In this document: piece by piece, positions 1 through 8,438 of the stretch | How the letters are laid out: the number at the start of each line of letters is the position of its first letter | Numbering within the stretch: the stretch's first letter is position 1 | Assembly (NCBI GenBank): GCA_903861125.1 | Contig: CAIOTF010000017.1 | Span: 124,001-188,000, forward strand | DNA from: an uncultured Ignavibacteriota bacterium | GTDB taxonomy: Bacteria > Bacteroidota > Ignavibacteria > UBA10030 > UBA8401 | Direction: 5' to 3' | Length of the DNA stretch: 64,000 nucleotides | Position numbers and translations under genes: made by a program | The notes under the pieces: model-generated | Database searches by the model: none | What the model saw: the letters and a program-made list of their open reading frames with translations, nothing else | What the model was told of the DNA's origin: nothing

Positions 1-1
1 G

Positions 2-1750
2 ACCGAAGTTCCTCTTCTGGTAAATGAATATACCAAACGCACGCTCTCTTTCTTTATGGGAAAAGGGCGTACGCATATGGAGAACTGGATCTACCGGTCG
101 GGAAAATATTTTCCCATCATGTCGCGCATCTTTGCCGAAGAAGGGCTGCCGCCGGAATTGATGATCCTGTCACTGCCGGAAAGCGGATTGAATCCTACGG
201 CCAGGTCGTGGGCAAAAGCAGTTGGATTGTGGCAGTTTATGAAAGCGACCGGCTCGTTGTACGGCCTGCGCTCGAATTATTGGTACGACGAACGCCGTGA
301 TTTTGAAAAAGCAACAAGGGCAGCGGCGCGCCACATGAAAGATCTGTATAGAGAGTTCAACGATTGGCATCTTGTATTTGTTGCCTACAATGCTGGCGGA
401 GGCTGGGTGAGGAAAGGTATACGCAGATCCGGATCGACCGATTACTGGGAAATGCGCCGCCGTTTACCAAGGGAAACACGAAACTATGTGCCGCAATACA
501 TTGCTGTTGCTCTTATCGTCATGCGTCCCGAAGCATTTGGTTTCGGCGATGTTCAGAAAGCCGATTCACTGACGTTTGACTATACAACGGTTAATGATTG
601 TATCGATCTGGGCATCCTGGCCGAGTGCGCCGAAACAGACCTTGAGACAATAAAAGAATTGAATCCGGAATTGACGCAATGGTGCACGCCGCCGAATTAT
701 CCGGGATATAAACTCCGTGTTCCGATAGGAAAAGCCGCTATCTTTGCCGAAAATTACGCGAAGATCCCCGAAGATAAAAAGTTCGATTTTGCAACGCACA
801 CCATCCGGCGCGGTGAAACGGTGGGACAGATTGCAAGCAGGTACAAAATTACATCGGCAGTGCTGTTGGAAGTGAACAAACTTTCCCGTTCAAAACGGCT
901 GAAAGTGGGAGCCACGCTCGTTATACCGGTGAAATCGAATTCCGCATCGGCGATCGTGGAAGCACAAAAGAAAAAAGAGAAGGATGATATAGAGAGGTCG
1001 AATAGATTGAAAGAAGAGGGGAGAAAGTTTACGGCCTCAACCGCTTCTGCATCAACAGTTCAGCCGAAGATGAAACGTAAGCCGACTCCGCGACAGGCAG
1101 CATACGAACCGAAAGGAAGAGAAAAAGTCACCTACGTAGTTAAGAGCGGAGAAACGCTCGGGCATATTGCTGAGTGGTTCAATGTACGCGCAAGCCACAT
1201 CAGAAACTGGAATGATATTTCGTACGGAAGACATATCTATAAAGGACAACGCCTGGCGATCTGGGTTCCTGAAGAAAAATATGAACAGTATAAATTGATC
1301 GCGAGTGGATCCTCGACCGAGAAACAGAAAGTGCTCTCTCAATCGTCAAAGAAAAAAATAAGTAGCGATCATTCCGATAAAATCACCCCGGGTTGGATAC
1401 AGCATGTGGTGAAAAAAGGGGAAACGCTTGAAAAAATCGCCTCGGTCTACGACGTTGCAATCGTCGACTTGAAGAGCTGGAACAAACTAAGGACAAGCCG
1501 GATCAACGCCGGAGATGTTTTGGAAGTGTATGCGCCGGATCAGACAGAAGAACCGGCTGTTGAACAGGTGAAAAAGAAAAAAACGATTTCAGCAGTTCCA
1601 TCAAAACCAATATCGTATGTGGTTCGTCGCGGCGACACGCTCGAAAAAATTGCTGAACGATACAGCATTAGTATTCCCGATTTGAAAAAGTGGAATGATC
1701 TGAAAAACACACGGCTCACCGTGGGACAAAAGTTGAAGATACAAAGCTAA
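2..1750 (+). CDS. mltD: MltD-like membrane-bound lytic murein transglycosylase with four LysM repeats (5' partial)
   Basis: Predicted envelope enzyme that cleaves the MurNAc-GlcNAc bond of peptidoglycan to give 1,6-anhydro products. The frame is open from base 2, so the true start and any signal peptide lie outside the window. Counting from the first Met (base 56), the SLT domain fills about residues 1-150: the catalytic Glu is residue 42 in LPESGLNP, followed by GLWQFM (57-62) and the YNAGGG motif. Four LysM peptidoglycan-binding repeats follow at about 248-293, 358-404, 448-495 and 519-563, each with a (K/R)xG(E/D)T start, separated by Lys/Ser-rich linkers. SLT plus C-terminal LysM is the MltD arrangement, although E. 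coli MltD has fewer LysM copies. The gene ends 300 bases before the next operon and no clear terminator follows it. Confidence 0.93.
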   Translation, partial: TEVPLLVNEYTKRTLSFFMGKGRTHMENWIYRSGKYFPIMSRIFAEEGLPPELMILSLPESGLNPTARSWAKAVGLWQFMKATGSLYGLRSNYWYDERRDFEKATRAAARHMKDLYREFNDWHLVFVAYNAGGGWVRKGIRRSGSTDYWEMRRRLPRETRNYVPQYIAVALIVMRPEAFGFGDVQKADSLTFDYTTVNDCIDLGILAECAETDLETIKELNPELTQWCTPPNYPGYKLRVPIGKAAIFAENYAKIPEDKKFDFATHTIRRGETVGQIASRYKITSAVLLEVNKLSRSKRLKVGATLVIPVKSNSASAIVEAQKKKEKDDIERSNRLKEEGRKFTASTASASTVQPKMKRKPTPRQAAYEPKGREKVTYVVKSGETLGHIAEWFNVRASHIRNWNDISYGRHIYKGQRLAIWVPEEKYEQYKLIASGSSTEKQKVLSQSSKKKISSDHSDKITPGWIQHVVKKGETLEKIASVYDVAIVDLKSWNKLRTSRINAGDVLEVYAPDQTEEPAVEQVKKKKTISAVPSKPISYVVRRGDTLEKIAERYSISIPDLKKWNDLKNTRLTVGQKLKIQS

Positions 1751-1804
1751 TCTATCGTTCTTCAAAGTACTGCTCCAGGTTCTCATCGTAATAACTGCGT
1801 ACTC

Positions 1805-1823
1805 TTGTGATGGAATATCACAA
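1805..1823. promoter_or_regulatory. Perfect palindromic site, possible operator
   Basis: TTGTGAT and ATCACAA are separated by GGAAT. No T-run follows on either strand, so it does not look like a terminator. It resembles a Crp/Fnr half-site pair (TGTGA...TCACA), but the spacer between those half-sites is 7 bases instead of the usual 6, so assignment to that family is doubtful. Confidence 0.3.
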
Positions 1824-1980
1824 ATAAAAGTAATGTAATGGACTCTTGAGAGCAAAGATGCGGTGTATGAATTACCCGTAATATTTCTTTGCTTGAGGCC
1901 GGATATTTGTTTGATCCCTAAGATCAGCGCGAAATTGGAGGGGTAAGTCCGCTTCTCATGGTTGCTTCTCAAAACGAACC

Positions 1981-2009
1981 TTGTTTTTCGCTGTAATAGG
2001 ACGTATATT
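1981..2009 (+). promoter_or_regulatory. Candidate promoter of the first envelope operon
   Basis: TTGTTT at 1981-1986 and TATATT at 2004-2009 are separated by 17 bases and lie about 42 bases upstream of the TTG start at 2051. The spacing fits a sigma70 promoter. Bacteroidota-type promoters can differ from this consensus, so this is only a candidate. Confidence 0.35.
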
Positions 2010-2050
2010 TTTTCAGTCAATCGATTAAAATCACGGAACGAAATACTCCC

Positions 2051-4264
2051 TTGCTACGACGCTTTATACCCCTTTATTTACTACTTACAGTCATCCTCGG
2101 CATAATTCCGCTGTTTGGTCAATCACTCCGAAAAGTAACCGACGATGATGACACAAAATACACCTCAATTGGCAACCTCAATGTCACCATTACTAATTTT
2201 GGCCAAATAGGTAATCGTTTCAAAAAATGGCCGACGCAGCCTTCCCTGGAATATCCGAAAGGCTCCGGTATTGAACATCTTTCTGTCGGCGGAATTTGGG
2301 TTGGCGGCATACTCCGCAATGAAACTGTTGCCCGTGTTTCTACGGCAGGAATGGATAGAGCTACGACATCCAATCCTCTGGAAGGTTTGGAAATTACAAA
2401 TAATATCGGTTCGGTTATCTCTCAGCGTTCCACACTTCTGGAGTCACCATACTTCGACCTCAATGCGGTCAGCCATCAGGATCTTGTGATGGATTTTACA
2501 GACAAAAATGATACGCTGCCGGGTTCAACATTGGCAATTCCGCTGCACAAACCTTTGGGCGTGAATATTCATCTGGAAAGTTACGCATGGAATTATCCGT
2601 TTGCGGATTTTTTTGTGATCCTTAATTATACAATCAAAAATGTCAGTACAACGATCATCGACAGTCTGCATTTTGGTTTATGGAACAACGGCGCGGTGAG
2701 GAATACAAAATTAACCGGCAACCCTTCTGCTGCGAGTCAGTTCTTCAGTCATTCTGCCCGCGGATACGTTGATAGTCTGCGAATGAGTTACGTTTTTGAT
2801 TTCGACGGCGCACCGTACGGACCTCCTGCAAACAGTTATCTGGGAATCAAAGTATTGGGTACGACTCCGTTTCCGTTAAAAAAAGATTCTCTCGGTAATG
2901 CAAAAACGACCGAACTTGATTCGATCGGCGATCTGGCGATTGATACATACTATAATGGATGGAGATTCGGATCGAGCGGTTCCGGAAATTCATTGTACGC
3001 ATTTCCGGATATCGAAGATAATCCCGGCGATCCGTATCGCGGAAGGTATCAGCGGTTGTCGCGGAAGATGCCCAAACCGAACATTGAAGCACTCGGTCGG
3101 TATAACAATATTCTTACATCGGATGGTGTGACATTCGGAGAATTGCCGGCAAGTTTAAGTGATCTGCTTTCGGTCGGACCATTCAAATCCCTTGCGCCGG
3201 GAGAAAGCGTCCAGGTTGTGTTCGCACTGATTGGAGCAAAAAAATCAGGAAGCAGCGCGGCCAGCCTTGATTACAACACGCCTCAGCTTCGATCGCGTCT
3301 ATATGCTAATGCCGCATGGGCACAGCAAACGTACAACGGCGAAGATCTCAACGGTAACAATCGGCTGGATGCCGGCGAAGATATTAATGACAACGGAAAA
3401 TTGGACCGGTTCACGTTGCCGCAGCCGCCGCGTCAGCCAAGGGTATTTTCCGTTGTGCAGAATCAGCGCGTTACGTTGTATTGGGACAGTGTCCGGTCTG
3501 AACAAAGTTTCGATCCCATCAGCCGTAAATACGATTTTGAAGGATACAGAGTATACCGCTCGTCGCCCGGTGCTGATATCGTCAGTCCGGAAAATTTTTT
3601 GTTATCAATGCAGATGATCGGCGAGTTCGACCGCAACGACAATGCGATCGGATATAATACCGGATTTGCAAGCATACGCCTCGACACACCGAAAATATTC
3701 ATCAGCGGTACAGACACTGTTCTCTGCCGGTATCAATTTCCGCCAAAGAATGATCCAATAACGAATTTGAACGGATGGCAATATCTGTATGGTGTTTCTG
3801 CGTTTGATGGCGGCGATTCGATCAACGGCCTGCCGAGTTTGGAAAGTGCTAAGATTGTGAAGCGTGTCGTTCCGGGCGTAACGCCGACGTCGGATAAAAA
3901 TACGGATGTGATCGTGTATCCGAATCCATACTATGCGAAATCTGCGTGGGATGGTAGCGGCGAACGGTCACGGAAAATCTATTTCCGCAATCTGCCGGCA
4001 CGGGCGGAGATCAAGATTTTTACCCTGACAGGTGATCTGGTAGCACAATTGGATCATACTGCATCAACGTACGAAGGCTCCGGAATTAAATGGTTCGATG
4101 ACTTCAAGACCATCGGTGTTCCGGCGGAATTTGCCGGCGGCGAACATGCTTGGGACCTGATCACAAAATACGATCAGGCCATTGCAACAGGATTGTATCT
4201 GTTTACCGTAAAAAATTTAGATAATAATGATATCAAGCGCGGAAAGTTTGCGATCATAAAATAA
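2051..4264 (+). CDS. Secreted protein with FlgD/T9SS-like C-terminal beta domain
   Basis: A 737-residue exported protein of unknown specific role. Residues 1-24 form a signal peptide (basic start, hydrophobic core, then FGQ). At about 430-452 there is an acidic Asp/Asn repeat of the form DLNGNNRLDAGEDINDNGKL, which looks like a calcium-binding dockerin/EF-like loop pair. A fibronectin-III-like segment follows at about 465-615. The C-terminus (about 625-737) begins VIVYPNPYYA, contains an IFTLTGDLV strand and an ATGLYLFTVKN turn, and ends in KFAIIK, which resembles FlgD-like or T9SS sorting domains in a divergent form. The TTG start is the first permissible one in the frame and directly precedes the signal peptide. 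It heads the envelope operon and is separated by 108 bases from the next gene. Confidence 0.75.
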   Translation: MLRRFIPLYLLLTVILGIIPLFGQSLRKVTDDDDTKYTSIGNLNVTITNFGQIGNRFKKWPTQPSLEYPKGSGIEHLSVGGIWVGGILRNETVARVSTAGMDRATTSNPLEGLEITNNIGSVISQRSTLLESPYFDLNAVSHQDLVMDFTDKNDTLPGSTLAIPLHKPLGVNIHLESYAWNYPFADFFVILNYTIKNVSTTIIDSLHFGLWNNGAVRNTKLTGNPSAASQFFSHSARGYVDSLRMSYVFDFDGAPYGPPANSYLGIKVLGTTPFPLKKDSLGNAKTTELDSIGDLAIDTYYNGWRFGSSGSGNSLYAFPDIEDNPGDPYRGRYQRLSRKMPKPNIEALGRYNNILTSDGVTFGELPASLSDLLSVGPFKSLAPGESVQVVFALIGAKKSGSSAASLDYNTPQLRSRLYANAAWAQQTYNGEDLNGNNRLDAGEDINDNGKLDRFTLPQPPRQPRVFSVVQNQRVTLYWDSVRSEQSFDPISRKYDFEGYRVYRSSPGADIVSPENFLLSMQMIGEFDRNDNAIGYNTGFASIRLDTPKIFISGTDTVLCRYQFPPKNDPITNLNGWQYLYGVSAFDGGDSINGLPSLESAKIVKRVVPGVTPTSDKNTDVIVYPNPYYAKSAWDGSGERSRKIYFRNLPARAEIKIFTLTGDLVAQLDHTASTYEGSGIKWFDDFKTIGVPAEFAGGEHAWDLITKYDQAIATGLYLFTVKNLDNNDIKRGKFAIIK

Positions 4265-4372
4265 TTATGTCAGTGATTACGATTACCGTATGACTGAGCA
4301 GTACCATGGAAGACTGAATTTTAGTATTACTAGTACATTAACAATTAACGCATACATGATAGAGGAGGAGAA

Positions 4373-6646
4373 ATGAAAAAACTTTTGTTGTTGTTGATCA
4401 TTGCAGGAATGACCAATCTTTTTGCTCAACCAGTATATCCGGTTAAGACTATTCGTCAGATCCAAACCGTGAGTTTGGATTCACTGAAACTTGCCGATTC
4501 ACTCGGCATAGGTTCTACCCGATGGCTGACGCAGACATCACCGATATTTAAGACCAATACGGCTTTGCGTGAGACTGTAACTATTATTGCTCTCGTCACC
4601 ATACAGCCACGTGTTATCTCTTATACGGGTGTTGGAAAGACATTGTGTTTGCGTGATACGGGAACAGCTGCATCAAGTCCTTTTGCCGGAATTTTTGTAC
4701 GCTGGTCCGGTGATTCAGCTTCGGCTGATGCAAGCGGATTATATAATATTGAGCGCGGTGATATTATTAAGATCACCGGTTATATCGATGAATTCCCGGC
4801 AAGCAGCATGAATAGCTTAACTCAATTCACGCCAATATTAACGTATAAAGATGGATCAGGAACGACTGTGCCGTTTCCAATTGACATTTTATCGTCCGGA
4901 AACAAGATTCCTGCTCCGTTGAAAAAGAGTATCACCGATTTCAACGTTGGAGCTAATCCCGGCGGTGTTACTAAATTCTCCACCGGAGAACCATATGAAG
5001 CAATGGAAGTGGAGTTTACCAATCTTACCGTTACGGCAATCGTGAACTCGTCGCGCGGTACATGGGCTGTTACAGACGCGAACGGAAACACTCTATCTGA
5101 TTACGATTGGTCATATTATTTTACGATCGGTAACGGTTCCATCATCGTACCCGGCGATCCGAATTTTAAGGTGCCCCCAGTTGGCACACAGATCGATACG
5201 ATGCGCGGGTATATCACCACGTCATCGGGAGCCGAGTCAAACAGAGGGTACAGAATTTGTCCGATTTTCCCCGGCGATGTTGTGTATGGAAAAATATCTC
5301 CCGGCGTAACAACACACCGACGCAATCCTGTAATTGTTGCAAAGGAGAGCCTGGCTGTTATATCTGCAAAGATATACAAGCAGACCTCGGCAGTTGTTAG
5401 CGGAGCAAATTTATCTACTCTCTTGCTGATGTACAGCGTCAATAACGGTGCATGGCAACAGATAACAATGTCGACACCTTCAATAGTGGATTCTACGTCG
5501 TTAGCATCGATTCCTGCGCAGGTTCCAGGCAGTACGGTTCGTTATTTTGTCAAGGTAACCGATGCTGCAAATCAGGTAACAATGCTCGCAAACAGCGGTT
5601 CGTTAACGCAGTATGATACATCGAAGGGATTTTTCTTTTATACTGTCATCGACCGTTTTGCTAAACCGGTGCTTGCTCCAAGTGATATTCAAAAAACAAT
5701 CTATGCTAACGGCCGCAGTCCGTACATCGGTGCAATTGATTCCGTTGGTGGAATTATTACGGCGGACAGCTCTGCATTACGGATGACACCGCTCTCTACC
5801 GGCGGAACCAATGTTTACTATATGCAAAGCGGCAATGCTCCGTTCGCCGGCTTATGGATTGTCGGACCTGATTCGATCATGACAAAAATGAAGATGGGGG
5901 ACAGTGTTGTTGTAACAGGTTCCATCCAGGAAAATTTTGATGTTACGCGTCTGGCAAATATTACAAAAGGAAGAATCGTTGCGTCAGGGAAAACACCACC
6001 AGCTCCCGTAAAATTAAAGACAGAGATATTTGGTGACGGTGCAAGTAATGGAAATCTTGTTGCTGAGCCGTATGAAGGAATGCTTGTTTCGTTCGATTCG
6101 GTTAAGGTTACAAGCATCGATCCTGTCTTTTCTGAACCGACGGAATTTTGGATTAGCAATAGTTCGCAGGCAGTTCTTGTCCGCCGTGACGGAAAGAACA
6201 AATATTCCAACGCACCCGCCGATACGGTTGTCGGACTTACCATCGTAAAAGTGGCAAATTCATTCGCGAACGTTACCGGGATTCTTTATTACAGCGGCGG
6301 CCGCTACAAGGTCACTCCGCGAACCAATACGGACTTTACCGGATTCAATCCGTCAACAGTCCGACGTGAAAATCTTGTTGCAAAGGAATTTGCGCTTGAA
6401 CAGAATTTCCCGAATCCTTTCAATCCGGCAACAACGCTGCGCTATTCGCTGCCGCGTGAAGGAATGGTTACTCTGAATGTTTATAATATTCTTGGTCAGC
6501 ATGTTGCAACGCTTGTCAATGAATATCAATCAACCGGTCTGTATTCCGTGAAATTTGATGCATCGAAATTGTCCAGCGGTATGTATCTCTACCGGATTAC
6601 TTCGGGAGATTTCTCTCAGGTAAAAAAGATGATGTTGATTAAATAG
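4373..6646 (+). CDS. T9SS-sorted secreted protein with two OB-fold-like modules
   Basis: A 757-residue surface or secreted protein. Residues 1-18 are a signal peptide ending FAQP. Two similar regions, about 85-305 and 475-650, each contain a PFAGIFV/PFAGLWIV strand, a GDIIKITG/GDSVVVTG strand and an EPYEAMEV/EPYEGMLV strand. This is the pattern of extracellular OB-fold modules found in secreted nucleases and related proteins. The last 80 residues are a textbook T9SS sorting domain: NFPNPFNPATT, VYNILGQHVATLVNE, SSGMYLYRI and a basic KKMMLIK end. A very strong Shine-Dalgarno sequence (GAGGAGG) lies just before the ATG. No catalytic domain is evident, so its substrate is unknown. Export by T9SS is inferred from the C-terminal domain. 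Confidence 0.85.
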   Translation: MKKLLLLLIIAGMTNLFAQPVYPVKTIRQIQTVSLDSLKLADSLGIGSTRWLTQTSPIFKTNTALRETVTIIALVTIQPRVISYTGVGKTLCLRDTGTAASSPFAGIFVRWSGDSASADASGLYNIERGDIIKITGYIDEFPASSMNSLTQFTPILTYKDGSGTTVPFPIDILSSGNKIPAPLKKSITDFNVGANPGGVTKFSTGEPYEAMEVEFTNLTVTAIVNSSRGTWAVTDANGNTLSDYDWSYYFTIGNGSIIVPGDPNFKVPPVGTQIDTMRGYITTSSGAESNRGYRICPIFPGDVVYGKISPGVTTHRRNPVIVAKESLAVISAKIYKQTSAVVSGANLSTLLLMYSVNNGAWQQITMSTPSIVDSTSLASIPAQVPGSTVRYFVKVTDAANQVTMLANSGSLTQYDTSKGFFFYTVIDRFAKPVLAPSDIQKTIYANGRSPYIGAIDSVGGIITADSSALRMTPLSTGGTNVYYMQSGNAPFAGLWIVGPDSIMTKMKMGDSVVVTGSIQENFDVTRLANITKGRIVASGKTPPAPVKLKTEIFGDGASNGNLVAEPYEGMLVSFDSVKVTSIDPVFSEPTEFWISNSSQAVLVRRDGKNKYSNAPADTVVGLTIVKVANSFANVTGILYYSGGRYKVTPRTNTDFTGFNPSTVRRENLVAKEFALEQNFPNPFNPATTLRYSLPREGMVTLNVYNILGQHVATLVNEYQSTGLYSVKFDASKLSSGMYLYRITSGDFSQVKKMMLIK

Positions 6647-6653
6647 TTCTCTT

Positions 6654-6684
6654 ACCTTATCAAGGTTTGAAGCCTTGATAAGGT
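6654..6684 (+). promoter_or_regulatory. Perfect 12-bp intergenic hairpin covering a ribosome binding site
   Basis: ACCTTATCAAGG and CCTTGATAAGGT are exact reverse complements around a 7-base loop. The stem ends 8 bases before the ATG at 6693, and the only Shine-Dalgarno-like AAGG for that gene lies in the 3' arm. There is no T-run after the stem, so it is more likely an mRNA-processing or translation-control hairpin than a terminator. Confidence 0.6.
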
Positions 6685-6692
6685 TCTAAATA

Positions 6693-8438
6693 ATGAAAAA
6701 AATATTTCAAAATATTATTCTTGTTGTTGCCGGACTCGTCATCGGATCCTGTCAAAAAGATCTGCCGAACGAACCCAAAACAAATCAGTCACCGTCGACC
6801 CGCTTATGGCTATCGTCTTCGGTAACGCTGAACGAGACTTCGTCGCGTCAGCATGCCTATTGGTATGGAGAGGATCCTGACGGCTTCGTAAGGGGATATC
6901 TGATTGCAACACCGGAATCATTGGCTGCATCGAGTGTTGCATTCCCGGATACTTTCGCGTATGCATGGACGACAAAAACTGACAGCATCATTTCGCTGCC
7001 GCTGGTGAAAGCACGAAGTATCTTTACTATTGTTGTACGTGCCGTCGACAATACATTCAAAGAAAATACTTCTCTTCCCGAAGGTGCTAACATCCGTTTG
7101 CTGCCGCAGCCGTATTGGGATAAAAATAGCAACGGAATGTATGATAGCGGAGACGTGTTACTCTCAACACTAAATTCGTCAATTGACAGAAAAAGTGCTG
7201 CACAACTGCTTCCGATCCGTAATACGCCGCCGAAAGTATTCTATTCGGTCAATCCAGTCGATTCCGCCACGATACAGCAGCCGGACACGACATTTACTGT
7301 TGCCACTTTCTCGTGGTATGGAACCGATCTTGATGGTGACAATACCATTTCTGCTTACCGTATTGCGTTGAATGATTCAGGTCCGAATAAACGATGGCTC
7401 TCTATCAGTGCATCAGTAAAATTAATCACTCTGATTGCTCCGCGTTCGGTGACGAACGGTGCAACGGGCGAAGTAGATGCCGATGTCTATACCGGAACAT
7501 TCCCGTCAATGCAGTTTCGCGGAAAGATTTCCGGTCTGAAACTGGACGCAACTAATATACTGTATTTGCAGGCACGCGATGTTGCCGGAGACAGCAGTGC
7601 AACAATTACCATGCCTTCCAATCCCGCAACAAAAAAATGGTACGTAAAAAAACCAAAGAGTAAGATGCTTATTGTTACTGATTACAACCAGACCGACCGT
7701 GCCGCCGCATTAAATACGTACAGGACCGCCATAGAAAGTGCAATGCCGGGAAAAGATTATAGTGCATTCGACATCTTTGATGTTGGGTATGGGCTTTCTT
7801 CCATTGACAAACAGAATCAGTTGGTCAACCAAAAATACGGATCTCTCGTGCCGGTGAATATGAATCCGGCATTGATCCACACGTTGAAACTTTTTGATGT
7901 CGTACTGTGGATGAGCGATCTGTATCCCAGTTACCTGCCTGCGCAAATCGGACTGTTCAATTATACGCTGACAGGCGGGAAAGTGATCTTTACAACAACA
8001 TTCGCTGCGAATGTTGTCTTTGCAGAAATAAGAGCTTTAAATGATTTTGCGCCCATTGATAGTGTCTCTACCGATGCCAATTCAACCACCGCTATTCATA
8101 CGAATGCGGACGGCAGAATGCCGATACGCACAAAAGTATTGTCTCTCAATACTAACTTCCCCGAAATGGAATTTGATACGATCACATCCGGTTCATTTCA
8201 CACGTTCAACTGGCGCCGCATCTATAAACGTACCGATGCACAATACCTCTATCAGTTAGATTCATCGAAGTTATATACAACGCCGTTTCGGTACACAGGC
8301 AGGCCTGAAATCGGTGTGATGAATAACGATAAGAATTTCGTTCTGATCGCCTTGCCGCTGCATAAGCTGAATGGCGGCAGTAAAAATCTTTCCATATTCC
8401 TTAAACGTGTATTGGTTAACGAGTTTGGTTTGAATTAA
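6693..8438 (+). CDS. Envelope lipoprotein of unknown function
   Basis: A 581-residue predicted lipoprotein. The N-terminus is a lipoprotein signal with lipobox IGSC, Cys at residue 20, followed by acidic and Asn-rich residues. Two Ig/fibronectin-like stretches (about 35-120 and 170-295) contain WYGEDPDGFVRGY and WYGTDLDGDNTISAY, the second with a DLDGDN calcium-loop-like motif. The C-terminal half (about 320-580) begins with a hydrophobic strand KMLIVTDYN and has the feel of an alpha/beta Rossmann-like fold (VVLWMSDLYP, GGKVIFTTTF), similar in style to glutamine-amidotransferase-like folds. I do not recognise a named family. Its stop overlaps the ATG of the TonB receptor by one base, which implies translational coupling. 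Confidence 0.75.
   Translation: MKKIFQNIILVVAGLVIGSCQKDLPNEPKTNQSPSTRLWLSSSVTLNETSSRQHAYWYGEDPDGFVRGYLIATPESLAASSVAFPDTFAYAWTTKTDSIISLPLVKARSIFTIVVRAVDNTFKENTSLPEGANIRLLPQPYWDKNSNGMYDSGDVLLSTLNSSIDRKSAAQLLPIRNTPPKVFYSVNPVDSATIQQPDTTFTVATFSWYGTDLDGDNTISAYRIALNDSGPNKRWLSISASVKLITLIAPRSVTNGATGEVDADVYTGTFPSMQFRGKISGLKLDATNILYLQARDVAGDSSATITMPSNPATKKWYVKKPKSKMLIVTDYNQTDRAAALNTYRTAIESAMPGKDYSAFDIFDVGYGLSSIDKQNQLVNQKYGSLVPVNMNPALIHTLKLFDVVLWMSDLYPSYLPAQIGLFNYTLTGGKVIFTTTFAANVVFAEIRALNDFAPIDSVSTDANSTTAIHTNADGRMPIRTKVLSLNTNFPEMEFDTITSGSFHTFNWRRIYKRTDAQYLYQLDSSKLYTTPFRYTGRPEIGVMNNDKNFVLIALPLHKLNGGSKNLSIFLKRVLVNEFGLN

Larger units (their letters stand above)
1751..2050. other. 300-base intergenic region
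   Basis: No convincing gene lies here. A minus-strand open frame covers most of it but has no family resemblance and overlaps the end of the transglycosylase gene. The region holds a perfect 7-base inverted repeat with a 5-base loop at 1805-1823 and a sigma70-like promoter candidate at 1981-2009, both listed separately. Confidence 0.6.

Noticed and set aside
1601-2020. Minus-strand 139-codon open frame in the gap after the transglycosylase gene
   Set aside because: It overlaps the LysM region of the real gene, and its composition is basic and Ser/Thr-rich without any motif, as expected of a shadow frame.
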